From Nitrospiraceae bacterium (GTDB taxonomy: Bacteria > Nitrospirota > Thermodesulfovibrionia > Thermodesulfovibrionales > Dissulfurispiraceae): 41,410 nucleotides of DNA. The DNA lies in NCBI GenBank assembly GCA_012517735.1, contig JAAYUK010000216.1, positions 1 to 41,410 of the forward strand, given 5' to 3'. A program made the translations under genes and the position numbers. Positions 29,745-38,055 of this stretch are shown here, one piece after another. Below the pieces are notes generated by a model, which was not told the DNA's origin, made no database searches, and saw only the letters and a program-made list of their open reading frames with translations. Position 1 is the first letter of the stretch. Every line of letters begins with the position of its first letter.

Positions 29745-31784
29745 CTATCTCCCCGTCATGTTCAGCAAGGTCGTCAGCATCTCATCGGCAACCGAAATCA
29801 TTTTGGCCGCAGCCTGATACGACTTCTGATACTTGATCATGTTCGCCGCCTCTTCATCCATATTCACGCCCGAGATCTCCTGGCGCCGCACTTCCAGCTG
29901 CTGCACCAACGTTTCCTGAAACTTGCTGCTGGTCTTTGCGGAGGATGTCTGCACACCGATATCCGACACGATTGACTGATAATAGTCCGCCGGCTTTGCG
30001 CCGCCGACTATGGCCTGATTGAACAGTCCGCCCAGAATGGCTGCATTGGCGTTGTCGCCGGGAATGAGGGGATAAACGGGCTGAGCGCTCGTGGCCGGCG
30101 TGAGGGACGTGACGTTCGTGAGCGCGTTGAATCCGAAGAGACCGCTCGCCGTGGTAATAATACTGGTCCAGTCGAAAACCGTCGTGGACCCCGCCGCTGT
30201 CTTGCCGATCGTATATCGCTGGGTAGCCGGGTTATAGGTAACCGTATATCCCTGTGTGCTCGCCGGGTCGGCATTCTCCAGCGCAGTCTGGAGTGCTGCG
30301 GCAAGCTGCTGCCGGGTATAGGTGCCGGTCTGGATACTCGCACTGATAAAGGAGGTTCCGCCGTTTTCACTCAGCCGGATCACGTTGTTGCCGGATGAGA
30401 CAACGACATAATCGCCGCCCGCAGCAGCGATCTTCTGCGGATCGCTGAATGCGAGGGAAATCTCCCGGGCCGCATTCGCATTCAGCTGATAAACATAGGT
30501 ATCTTTCGGAACATTCGCGATCAGGGTGGTCTGGTTGGCATCGACCCGCATCGTCATTCCATTAAAAGTAATATTCCGGTAGGTCGGATCGGCGACTCCC
30601 GCTTCGGCGGTCACCACCGCCGTAGCACTGATATCGTTCCATGTGGCGCCATCGTCTGAGGACTGCTCAATCCGCCAGAAAAGCCCTGACACGCCTTCCT
30701 GCTGCCCCGGCCCGCCGACATTGTAGGTAATCCGGTACTGATCAAAGGTCCCGGCATTGACCGTATCGATGCTCACTGACACCCGGCCGTCTGCAAACGG
30801 GTCAATGTTGTTTATGGTATTGTTGAAAAACGTGTTGTTCGTCGATCCGTCAAGTCCGTATCCGATGCGGTGATAATAGTTCACCTGGGCAGCGAGATCG
30901 ATGGCAAACATGTTCAGCTTGTTCTGGATTGACACAACATCGCGCTCTCTCAGATCAAGACTCGCCTTCAGCTCGCCCGACTGTATCAGCGAAGTCACAT
31001 CATGCGGTCCGCTCGGAAGCTCAATGGCAAAGCGCATTGCATCGTTCTGGAGCGACACGGACAGATTGTAGTGATTCCCCCCGTCAACGAGCGGTGTTCC
31101 GCCGACCAGAATGTTATACCGGCCCTGATTGTCCGTAAATGTGGACACCTTTACGATTTCATTCAGCTGCTCAAGCAGCTGATCGCGCTGGTCCTTGAGA
31201 TCAAGGGCGCCAGGGTTGGACGCGATCTTTTCATTGAGATTCGCAATGCGGGATATGTATTCGTTCGCTTGCCGCACGGATGTCTGAACATTGGCGTACA
31301 CTTCGGCCCGCAAATCGTACAATGCAATCGAAGCCCGATTCAGGCGGTCGGCCAGATAGTCCGCCTTGCTGAGCAGAAGAGTGCGCTGGGCATAGCCCTC
31401 AGGATTCTGGGAGACTTCCTGCCACGCATTGAAGAAGTCGGCAATCGCCGGATACACTCCGGTATCGGATGCCTCATTGAATATATTCTCCATCTTGACA
31501 CTGCCGGACTGATAGGCGTTCCAGTAGGCAAGATTCGATTTCTCGGTAATCAGCTGAAGACTGGTGAATGAATCATACATGCGCTGCACCGAGCCGACGG
31601 TCACCCCGCGGCCGATGGAGCCGATATTGGAATAATCACTGCCGGGAATGCTCGAAAGCGTAACATCCTGACGGGTATAGCCGGGAGTCGCCGAATTGGC
31701 GACATTATGCGCGGTTGCATCCAGCGCACGCCGGGTCGTCAGGAGCGTGGTTCTTCCGATATCAAAAAGACTGAGGATTGACAT
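29745..31784 (-). CDS. flgK: Flagellar hook-associated protein 1 (HAP1)
   Basis: First junction protein on the hook, 679 residues (E. coli about 547). The N-terminus has the rod/hook signature SLFDIGRTTLLTTRRALDATAHNVANSATPGYTRQ and the C-terminus SGVNMDEEAANMIKYQKSYQAAAKMISVADEMLTTLLNM. A large middle region (about 300-600) carries beta-rich surface domains; one module with TYTRQQLAAALQTALENA and YTVTYNPATQRYTIG looks like a repeat known from other long FlgK/flagellin inserts. The ATG overlaps the flgN stop by one base (TAATG). Confidence 0.95.
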   Translation of the reverse strand: MSILSLFDIGRTTLLTTRRALDATAHNVANSATPGYTRQDVTLSSIPGSDYSNIGSIGRGVTVGSVQRMYDSFTSLQLITEKSNLAYWNAYQSGSVKMENIFNEASDTGVYPAIADFFNAWQEVSQNPEGYAQRTLLLSKADYLADRLNRASIALYDLRAEVYANVQTSVRQANEYISRIANLNEKIASNPGALDLKDQRDQLLEQLNEIVKVSTFTDNQGRYNILVGGTPLVDGGNHYNLSVSLQNDAMRFAIELPSGPHDVTSLIQSGELKASLDLRERDVVSIQNKLNMFAIDLAAQVNYYHRIGYGLDGSTNNTFFNNTINNIDPFADGRVSVSIDTVNAGTFDQYRITYNVGGPGQQEGVSGLFWRIEQSSDDGATWNDISATAVVTAEAGVADPTYRNITFNGMTMRVDANQTTLIANVPKDTYVYQLNANAAREISLAFSDPQKIAAAGGDYVVVSSGNNVIRLSENGGTSFISASIQTGTYTRQQLAAALQTALENADPASTQGYTVTYNPATQRYTIGKTAAGSTTVFDWTSIITTASGLFGFNALTNVTSLTPATSAQPVYPLIPGDNANAAILGGLFNQAIVGGAKPADYYQSIVSDIGVQTSSAKTSSKFQETLVQQLEVRRQEISGVNMDEEAANMIKYQKSYQAAAKMISVADEMLTTLLNMTGR

Positions 31785-32221
31785 TATGCCTCCACGGAAA
31801 CTTTCCGCTGCGGCTGAATCCCAAGGGAGTCCAGAAAATTGAATGACGTCTTCACATACTGAAGAGACTTGTCGATCAGCATGCTGTTGAAACGGTTCAG
31901 TTCGGAGATGCTGCTCACGATCGCCCTGAACTTTGAAGCCAGGCCGGTCAACTGCTCGCGGTAGTCGTCTTCTGCAACCTGTGCGACTTCTGAAAGGGTT
32001 CTGTCAGCAAAACCGAGTGAAGCAAGGATGCGCTCACGGCTCTCGTCGCAGAACCGAATGCCCGAGATGACCATTTCCTTTTCACGCAGCAACTGCTCCA
32101 GAGATTCCGGATCAAGACTGACAATGACATCCTTTTCCTTCTGCAGCAGAGCCACCATTTGTGTGCAGAGCTCAAATTCCTTCTCCAGAACCGCAATCAG
32201 TTCATCATACTGTGGTGTCAA
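31784..32221 (-). CDS. flgN: FlgN-like export chaperone for FlgK/FlgL
   Basis: A 145-residue, mostly helical protein (YDELIAVLEKEFELCTQMVALLQKEKDVIVS, then LEQLLREKEMVISGI and the C-terminal FNSMLIDKSLQYVKTSFNFLDSL) typical of FlgN, which holds FlgK and FlgL for export. The start is a TTG at 32221, not an ATG: GGGAGG lies six bases upstream and TPQYDELIAVL is where similarity begins. The TTG lies 17 bp inside the end of flgM. The longer frame to 32293 would overlap more of flgM and has no binding site. Confidence 0.85.
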   Translation of the reverse strand: MTPQYDELIAVLEKEFELCTQMVALLQKEKDVIVSLDPESLEQLLREKEMVISGIRFCDESRERILASLGFADRTLSEVAQVAEDDYREQLTGLASKFRAIVSSISELNRFNSMLIDKSLQYVKTSFNFLDSLGIQPQRKVSVEA

Positions 32222-32501
32222 CGATAACCTCCCTGAGCAGCTTTTCCGCCACCTGCGCCCCCTGAACCTGATACGTCCCGGATCCGATGGCATCCTGCAG
32301 TGCCGCTACTTTTTCACTTCTGACATCAGGCAGGATGTTCGCCGCTGCTGCCAGCCGTGCAATATCCTGCGCGCCTCCGGAAAGGGTAACCGCATCTCCG
32401 CTGTCGGGAATTGCCTTTCCGCTCTTGCGTGCCTGTCCGGCAACGGCTTCCGTTCTGCCGAATTCAGGCCCCTTCACTCCCCGGGTTTTGCCGACTTCCA
32501 T
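32205..32501 (-). CDS. flgM: Anti-sigma-28 factor FlgM
   Basis: Binds the flagellar sigma factor FliA until exported through the completed hook. The 98 residues are disordered and polar at the N-terminus, with the FlgM C-terminal sigma-binding pattern VRSEKVAALQDAIGSGTYQ, VQGAQVAEKLLREVI. The ATG at 32501 has GGAGGTG four to five bases upstream. It heads the flgM-flgN-flgK-flgL-csrA-fliW unit behind a sigma-28-type promoter, an autogenous arrangement also seen elsewhere. Confidence 0.93.
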   Translation of the reverse strand: MEVGKTRGVKGPEFGRTEAVAGQARKSGKAIPDSGDAVTLSGGAQDIARLAAAANILPDVRSEKVAALQDAIGSGTYQVQGAQVAEKLLREVIVDTTV

Positions 32502-32538
32502 GTTCCACCTCCATATAAGTAATAAGGCGTATACTACT

Positions 32539-32565
32539 ATATCGGAGGAAGTGCGGAAACCTTAA
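32539..32565 (-). promoter_or_regulatory. Sigma-28 (FliA)-type promoter of flgMNKL-csrA-fliW
   Basis: On the minus strand TTAA (32565-32562), exactly 15 bp, then TCCGATAT (32546-32539). Consensus is TAAA-N15-GCCGATAA, so six of eight bases of the -10 and three of four of the -35 agree. The -35 overlaps the flgJ stop codon. It is 38 bp before flgM. Confidence 0.65.
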
Positions 32566-33266
32566 CCGATATGGGTGGCCAAAAGAGCCGGATCCAACGG
32601 GGAACCATCCTTTCTTACCTCGAAATGTATATGCGGTCCTGTCGCCCGCCCTGTTGATCCTGATAATGCAAGCGCGGTGCCAGCTTCGACGGCATCACCG
32701 ACTTTGACCAGATTTTTGGCATTGTGCCCGTACAGGGAGGTAATGCCGCCGCCGTGATCCAGAATGACGCAGTTCCCGTATCCCTCTGAAAAACCGCTAA
32801 AAACAACCTTTCCACCGGCTGCAGGTCGCACCGGGGTATTCTCGGGCACGGCAATATCGATCCCGTTGTGCTGTCTGATACGCCCCGTAAACGGATCGAG
32901 CCGGGGACCAAAACCTGATGAAATTCTGCCGGCAGGATGCATGACTGGTCCTTTTTTTACCGGTTTTGCCGGTTCCTGAACCGGGGTGGCAGGCAATTCT
33001 TGCCGCACCGGATAGTTTTTCAGGAGGAGATCGCTGAATCCGAGCCCGGGGTCGGCGAGCGAATCGGCAATCTGCCCGGTGACAACCGGCAAAAATGTTG
33101 AAACTGTTCGGTTTTTTGCAAACGATGTCTGCTCAAACATTGCCTTCAGAAATTCGGTCAGAAAGACCGTCTCGATCTGTTTTGCCATTTTGACGACATC
33201 GCGCTGGGCCACCGGCGGACTGTTCGCAGCATTCGCCGGTACTCCTATGGAAGACGGCGTTTTCAT
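32562..33266 (-). CDS. flgJ: FlgJ rod-binding domain fused to M23 metallopeptidase
   Basis: A 234-residue two-domain protein. Residues about 20-90 are the FlgJ N-terminal rod-cap domain (QIETVFLTEFLKAMFEQTSF, GFSDLLLKNY). After a Pro/Lys linker, residues 112-228 form an M23/LytM peptidase: HNGIDIAV with zinc ligands His133 and Asp137, SLYGHN (His181), and GPHIHFEVR with His212 and His214. All catalytic residues are present. The second domain would cut peptide cross-links in murein to let the rod through, in the place of the glucosaminidase in enteric FlgJ. There is no signal peptide, as expected for export by the flagellar apparatus. The ATG overlaps the flgI stop (TAATG). Confidence 0.93.
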   Translation of the reverse strand: MKTPSSIGVPANAANSPPVAQRDVVKMAKQIETVFLTEFLKAMFEQTSFAKNRTVSTFLPVVTGQIADSLADPGLGFSDLLLKNYPVRQELPATPVQEPAKPVKKGPVMHPAGRISSGFGPRLDPFTGRIRQHNGIDIAVPENTPVRPAAGGKVVFSGFSEGYGNCVILDHGGGITSLYGHNAKNLVKVGDAVEAGTALALSGSTGRATGPHIHFEVRKDGSPLDPALLATHIG

Positions 33267-34399
33267 TACATCAGTACGAGGTCGGCCTTCAGGCTCCCGG
33301 CCGCCTTGATCGCCTGCATGATCGCCACCATATCCTTCGGCGTAACGCCGAGCGTATTCAATGCCTTGACCAGTTCCCCGATTGTCGGTCCCTTCACCTC
33401 GGTCAGATAGGCCTTTTTCTCCTCGGCCTTCACTTCCGTCTGGGGAGCGACCACCGTGGCGGCCCCACGGGGGGCCAGCGGGGCCGGCTGAGACACCTGG
33501 ATATCGGTCTTGATCTCGATCGTCAGGCCACCGTGGGCAAGCGCGATCGGGTTGATAATGACGTTTTCTCCGATTACGACCGTTCCGGTACGCTCATTGA
33601 CCACGACCCGCGCAATCCCATCCACATCGACCTGCATTTGCTCGATAACCGCCATGAGATCGACAGCCCGCTCACGATAGGAGGCAGGCACCATGATGCT
33701 CACGGAAGAGGGTCCATCGGCCTTCGCAACTGACTTGCCAAGCTGTTCGTTGATCTTTTCCGCAACCCGGCGTGCGGTCGTCATATCCTGAGCTGCAAGC
33801 AAAAAGGTGAGTTGCTCCTTGTTGTTCAGCTGAACCGGGACATCACGCTCAACAAGGGCTCCGTTCGGGACCGTGCCCACATTCGGGTGGTTCTTGATTG
33901 TCGTGTTGCCGCCGCCTCCGGCAACGAATCCGCCGATCGAGATGGGGCCTTGCGCCAAGGCATAGACATTATTGTCCGGTCCGCGAAGTTGCGTCATGAG
34001 CAGTGTTCCCCCCTGCAGACTCTTCGCATCGCCGATCGAAGAGACCACAACATCGATCTTCGAGCCAGGCTTGGTGTTGGTGACCAGTTTTGCCGTAACC
34101 ATGACTGCTGCGATATTCTTGGTTTTTGATTTGAGATCAGCCTGCGAAACATTAATGCCCATCTTTCGGAGCATGTTTGCAAATGGCTGATAAATATAGG
34201 TTCCATCCTTGTCGCCGGTCCCGTTCAGCCCCACGACTATGCCGTAACCGACCAGTTCGTTTTCGCGGATGCCGGCAAAGGTGCCGATGTCCTTGATGCG
34301 CTCGGCAGAAACCTCTGAAAGCAGTATCAGCTGGAGCAGGGCTGCTGCCAGACACCAAAAGAAGATCGTCTTCGCCCGGAATGCACTGTTTGTTGTCAT
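33266..34399 (-). CDS. flgI: Flagellar P-ring protein
   Basis: Periplasmic P-ring subunit, 377 residues. A signal peptide (FFWCLAAALLQLILLSEVSA, about 13-32) is followed by the highly conserved ERIKDIGTFAGIRENELVGYGIVVGLNGTGD and NIAAVMVTAKL, GTLLMTQLRGPDNNVYALAQG, and VVVNERTGTVVIGENVII. GGGAGG precedes the ATG. The C-terminus KALNTLGVTPKDMVAIMQAIKAAG is intact. Its presence indicates a flagellum crossing peptidoglycan in a diderm cell. Confidence 0.97.
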   Translation of the reverse strand: MTTNSAFRAKTIFFWCLAAALLQLILLSEVSAERIKDIGTFAGIRENELVGYGIVVGLNGTGDKDGTYIYQPFANMLRKMGINVSQADLKSKTKNIAAVMVTAKLVTNTKPGSKIDVVVSSIGDAKSLQGGTLLMTQLRGPDNNVYALAQGPISIGGFVAGGGGNTTIKNHPNVGTVPNGALVERDVPVQLNNKEQLTFLLAAQDMTTARRVAEKINEQLGKSVAKADGPSSVSIMVPASYRERAVDLMAVIEQMQVDVDGIARVVVNERTGTVVIGENVIINPIALAHGGLTIEIKTDIQVSQPAPLAPRGAATVVAPQTEVKAEEKKAYLTEVKGPTIGELVKALNTLGVTPKDMVAIMQAIKAAGSLKADLVLM

Positions 34400-34426
34400 G
34401 CCGTCATCCTCCCTTTCCCCTCAGTG

Positions 34427-35161
34427 TCAGAATGGCCACACACTGTCGAGGAAGCGTACCAGCCACCCCTGCGACTGCTTGTCGTTGATCGCGCCGTCGC
34501 CGACCATATAGATCTGGGCGTCAGCCACATATTGGGAATTCACCGTATTGTTCGTCGAGATGTCATCGGGCCTGACAATGCCGCGAAGAACGATGATATC
34601 CTTTTCATTGTTGACCAGAATCTCTTTTCTCGATTCAAGCACGAGATTATCGTTCGGCAGGACTTCAACGACCTTGGCGGTTATGGTTGCGGTCAAGGTC
34701 CCCTGACGTGCAGTGTCGCCGCTCCCCTTATAGGACGAAGTGCTGCTGCCGGAAGCGCTCGGCACGAACTTCGTCCCTTTGTTGTACAGGGCAGCGCCGA
34801 GCAGCGGCAGGTTCTGGATGCCGAAATCCTTTTTGTCGATATTGAATACATTCGGCTCGGGATAGGTAGCCGTCGAATTCGCACCCGTATTCGTCGAGGC
34901 CTTTTTCGTCGCCGTCGTGGTTTCGGTAATGAGAATGGTCACCAGGTCGTTTATCCGGCGGGCCTTGCGGTCTTCATAAAATGAGGCGGTGTCCTTCCAG
35001 AGAGAGCCTTCGGTGGTCTTCGCATCACGCTCTTTGGTCTCGATATGCCGTGCCGGCATGGGAGCATCGCGAATTTCGCGCGCCTCACGTAATCCGTTAC
35101 ATCCGAAGAGACTGGGCACTACTGCAGCCATGCAAGTGAAAACCAGAATGAACTTTTTCAC
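34427..35161 (-). CDS. flgH: Flagellar L-ring lipoprotein
   Basis: Outer-membrane L-ring subunit, 244 residues. A lipoprotein signal ends in the lipobox LFGC (Cys21). The mature part has GSLWKDTASFYEDRKARRINDLVTILITETTTATKKA, the KGSGDTARQGTLTATITAKVVEVLPNDNLVLESRKEI core, and GIVRPDDISTNNTVNSQYVADAQI near the C-terminus, all strongly conserved in FlgH. The start overlaps the flgA stop by four bases (ATGA). Confidence 0.97.
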   Translation of the reverse strand: MKKFILVFTCMAAVVPSLFGCNGLREAREIRDAPMPARHIETKERDAKTTEGSLWKDTASFYEDRKARRINDLVTILITETTTATKKASTNTGANSTATYPEPNVFNIDKKDFGIQNLPLLGAALYNKGTKFVPSASGSSTSSYKGSGDTARQGTLTATITAKVVEVLPNDNLVLESRKEILVNNEKDIIVLRGIVRPDDISTNNTVNSQYVADAQIYMVGDGAINDKQSQGWLVRFLDSVWPF

Positions 35162-35880
35162 GATTTTACCCTCACCGTATCAGGCGCTATCAGGATACCC
35201 TGCAGCTCCCGTTTTGATGTTTCGCAATAGACACGAACAGAACTTCCTACACTGCCGCCATGCCGGAGCACCCCCTGGGCGGACACGACAATCGCTCCGC
35301 TTTCGATCTCCACACGGACTTTCTGTCCGCGCTTCACCTGTCCGGCTCCGAGAAGGTGATCACGCCTCAGCACGAGCCCCTCTGCCAGAGATATCTTTAT
35401 GACCTTTCCGTTCAGTTCCTCCGGGGAAACAATCGTCCCCGGCGCAAGGCGGGAGGAACGCTGCCGCACCCGATAATAGTCGTCAGGATTGATCTGGTCA
35501 CCCTTCAGGAGCGATCTGGAGGTCACAAAGATATCGACCAGGACATCATAGGTAACCTCGGCAAGCAGGGAAAACGAGCGCCCCGCGGGGTTCCTGAGCG
35601 TGACCAGATAGGTAATCCGGTTCCTGCCGCTGTACCCGCTCTGGACTGCATCGGTGACCACGGACCCTTCCAGCGAAGGCGGAAGCTCCATCACATTCTG
35701 GAAATGGACCTCCAGGAGCTCAACATCTCCCGGCACGCTCTTTTTGAGTTCGAGCGAAAGCCTATCGCGGATCGCGTCAGCAAAGGGAGGAGCTGCATCG
35801 GCAATATCATACATCGTACAGGCAAGCGCTGCTGAAATGATCAGCACGCCGATCAGGGTCATGAATATCCGCGTACCCAT
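35158..35880 (-). CDS. flgA: Flagellar P-ring assembly chaperone FlgA
   Basis: Periplasmic chaperone for FlgI, 240 residues. A signal peptide (about 1-29) leads to a divergent N-terminal domain and the C-terminal SAF/FlgA domain (about 113-238): VVTSRSLLKGDQINPDDYYRV, GKVIKISLAEGLVLRRDHL and KRGQKVRVEIESGAIVVSAQG. The ATG follows the flgG stop by 6 bp with a weak GGCAGGT, so translation may depend on flgG. Confidence 0.93.
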   Translation of the reverse strand: MGTRIFMTLIGVLIISAALACTMYDIADAAPPFADAIRDRLSLELKKSVPGDVELLEVHFQNVMELPPSLEGSVVTDAVQSGYSGRNRITYLVTLRNPAGRSFSLLAEVTYDVLVDIFVTSRSLLKGDQINPDDYYRVRQRSSRLAPGTIVSPEELNGKVIKISLAEGLVLRRDHLLGAGQVKRGQKVRVEIESGAIVVSAQGVLRHGGSVGSSVRVYCETSKRELQGILIAPDTVRVKS

Positions 35881-35886
35881 ACCTGC

Positions 35887-36675
35887 CTACCGTTTGAGGG
35901 CGATCGTCGTCTGGAGCATCTCGTCCGATGTCGTAACCGCCTTGGAGTTCAGATCAAATGCACGCTGGGCAACAATCAGGTTCGCAAGCTCCTCGACCAC
36001 ATTCACGTTGGAGCTTTCGAGAAACCCCTGAAGCAATGTCCCCCGGCCTTCGAGTCCAGGGATGCCGGTCTGCGGATCGCCCGATGCATCGGTAGGAATC
36101 AGAAGGTTTTTCCCGATGGCAAGGAGTCCCGCCGGATTGATGAAGCGGGCGATTTCAATGGTTCCCACCTGCGTTGGGATGGGATTGGAACCCTGCAGTA
36201 CCGTTACCTTTCCATCGGTGCTGATCGAGATGCTGATCGTGTCGGACGGAATGGAAATGGCGGGCTCCATCGGGTACCCATCGGAGTTGACGATACGGCC
36301 GTCCTTGTCGATCTTGAACGCACCCGCCCGCGTGTAGGCGATGGTGCCATCGGGACGGGTCACCTGAAAAAACCCTTCTCCCTCGATAACGATATCGAGC
36401 GGATTCCCCGTCGAAATAAAATCGCCCTGGGTGAATATCTTCGTAACAGCTGCCGGGCGGACGCCGAGACCCACCTGAATGCCGGTCGGAATCTGGTTTC
36501 CCTCCGACGAGGGCGCGCCCGGAACGCGCAGTGACTGATACAGCAAGTCCTGGAAATCAGCACGGCTCTTCTTGTAGCCGGTGGTATTGACGTTTGCCAG
36601 GTTATTGGATATCACATCAACGTTGATTGACTGTGCCTGCATGCCCGATGCAGCTGAAAAAAGCGATCTCAGCAT
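35887..36675 (-). CDS. flgG: Flagellar distal rod protein
   Basis: Builds the distal rod, 262 residues, the usual length. The N-terminal rod signature [36 protein letters not shown], the [35 protein letters not shown] core and the C-terminal [36 protein letters not shown] are near consensus. AGGAGG lies before the ATG. It follows flgF by 10 bp. Confidence 0.97.
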   Translation of the reverse strand: MLRSLFSAASGMQAQSINVDVISNNLANVNTTGYKKSRADFQDLLYQSLRVPGAPSSEGNQIPTGIQVGLGVRPAAVTKIFTQGDFISTGNPLDIVIEGEGFFQVTRPDGTIAYTRAGAFKIDKDGRIVNSDGYPMEPAISIPSDTISISISTDGKVTVLQGSNPIPTQVGTIEIARFINPAGLLAIGKNLLIPTDASGDPQTGIPGLEGRGTLLQGFLESSNVNVVEELANLIVAQRAFDLNSKAVTTSDEMLQTTIALKR

Positions 36676-36685
36676 ACTCTTCCTC

Positions 36686-37435
36686 CTATGCCTTCATGCT
36701 CGCGATATCGGTGACTGAACGCTGCGCGAGATCACTGAAGTTCTGGATTACCTTCTGTGCAAGTTCGTACTGCCGGGACGCCTCGATCATGCCGACCAGT
36801 TCCCTGACCGGATTGACATTGGAACGTTCGATGCTTCCCTGGATGACCTCAAAATCGGTCGCCTCTTCTTCCGTGCCGGTATACAGCGATCCACCGGCAT
36901 TTTGTATGTTTCGCAAGTTGCTCACTTTCAGCTCACCGACAAGGGTATTGGTATTCGTATCCTGATTGATCAGATACATATTGCCGTCATACGAAACACT
37001 GAGCTTGCCCTCGGTCGTGTCGATGGTGATCGGCTGATTGCCCCGGTCAAGGACCCGGTAGCCGTCCGGAGTCACCAGCGTGCCGTCGCGATCGAGCGCA
37101 AACGAACCGTTGCGCGTGTAAAACAACTGTCCGTTTTTTTCCACCGTAAAAAATCCGCTCCCGCTGATCGCAAAATCAAACGCATTCCCTGTTGTCTGCA
37201 TGACACCGGCCGAATGGTCAATGGAGGCTTTTCCGAAAAAGGTCATCGCCCGGGCGTCAGGATAGATGGTTTGAGGCTGCTGAGCAAGCCCCTCGAGAAT
37301 CGGGTAGGTGCGGGAGGAAAATGTCGTCCTCTTGTATCCGGACGTGCTCACATTCGCCAAATTATTGGCAACACTGTCCAGTTCGTTGCTTCTCATGACG
37401 GCGCCCGTAGCCGCTACATACATACCCTTATACAT
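36686..37435 (-). CDS. flgF: Flagellar proximal rod protein FlgF
   Basis: A 249-residue rod protein of the flgE/F/G family. [36 protein letters not shown] at the N-terminus and [34 protein letters not shown] at the C-terminus identify it; the middle lacks the FlgG-specific linker. The ATG at 37435 has GGAGGG seven bases upstream and lies 38 bp after a sigma-54-type element. The longer frame to 37741 runs through that promoter and is rejected. First gene of flgF-G-A-H-I-J. Confidence 0.93.
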   Translation of the reverse strand: MYKGMYVAATGAVMRSNELDSVANNLANVSTSGYKRTTFSSRTYPILEGLAQQPQTIYPDARAMTFFGKASIDHSAGVMQTTGNAFDFAISGSGFFTVEKNGQLFYTRNGSFALDRDGTLVTPDGYRVLDRGNQPITIDTTEGKLSVSYDGNMYLINQDTNTNTLVGELKVSNLRNIQNAGGSLYTGTEEEATDFEVIQGSIERSNVNPVRELVGMIEASRQYELAQKVIQNFSDLAQRSVTDIASMKA

Positions 37436-37472
37436 TTGCAGCCCTCCAGCAAAGTCAGTATGGAACAATGCA

Positions 37473-37488
37473 TGCAATATTAATGCCA
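37473..37488 (-). promoter_or_regulatory. Sigma-54 (RpoN) -24/-12 promoter of flgFGAHIJ
   Basis: On the minus strand TGGCATTAATATTGCA (37488-37473): GG and GC are separated by exactly 10 bp, as required, and both boxes match TGGCAY-N5-TTGCW. Transcription should begin near 37462, 27 bases before the flgF ATG. Such a promoter needs an activator of the FlrC/FlgR type, not in this window. Confidence 0.8.
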
Positions 37489-37814
37489 TAAAAAAACTGA
37501 TGCATCGTATTTCCCGAGCAGGCAACAAAGGCAGTGTTCGGTGAGGTGATCCGGCAGAACACAATTGACCATGCATGCCGGAAGATGCGTTTTCGGGGAG
37601 GGGGATGTTCGCAACGCCTGATAACTGACATTTACCGCAAATGCCCACCGCAAAAGGCTCCGGGCCACCGGACCTCGATTCGTGACCTGCCGTGCGTCCT
37701 GAAGAGAACGCGCAAAGGCATCGCCGCACAGGGCGGAACACCTGTTCAACAGAATCATCGGTCAGATCATGGGTGCGACGGAGGGAAGGACGGAAAAAAC
37801 GCCGACTGGGAAAA
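37489..37814 (-). other. Non-coding gap upstream of the flgF promoter
   Basis: About 325 bp between the small charged gene and the sigma-54 element. Reading frames here (for example 37480-37758, minus) have no family features and poor starts. I see no RNA gene or clear terminator. It is the natural place for activator-binding sites for the sigma-54 promoter, but I cannot point to one. Confidence 0.4.
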
Positions 37815-38018
37815 TTATGCCTCTACATCGATATGCTTTTCTGAATCTTTTTCCGGTCCGGGGCTTTGTTCTTCGGGACGCTCCCGGGAATGCTCCTCCC
37901 GGCCCTGATGACCCGACTGTTTTCTCCGCGTCCGCAGCCGCGAAAAGGCATAGCCGCTCGCCGCTTCTCCGACGCCCCGGATCCGATATACATCGCGAAT
38001 GCCGTCAGTCAGTGCCAT
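37815..38018 (-). CDS. Small charged protein, 67 residues, in the che-flg junction
   Basis: A short frame starting at ATG 38018, 37 bp after the HDOD stop on the same strand. MALTDGIRDVYRIRGVGEAA at the N-terminus is followed by a basic SRLRTRRKQ and a strongly acidic/polar tail ending KHIDVEA. The composition (basic middle, Glu-rich tail, terminal HIDV) resembles small conserved proteins I recall from flagellar clusters of deltaproteobacteria, but that is memory rather than a match I can test. No good Shine-Dalgarno is seen. Function unknown; it may be spurious. Confidence 0.45.
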   Translation of the reverse strand: MALTDGIRDVYRIRGVGEAASGYAFSRLRTRRKQSGHQGREEHSRERPEEQSPGPEKDSEKHIDVEA

Positions 38019-38055
38019 GACATATTATCTATCGACCCCACGACAGAAATCTTTA

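Noticed and set aside
37436-37741. A 102-residue N-terminal extension of FlgF.
   Set aside because: Covers the sigma-54 promoter and has no family similarity; ATG at 37435 has GGAGGG.
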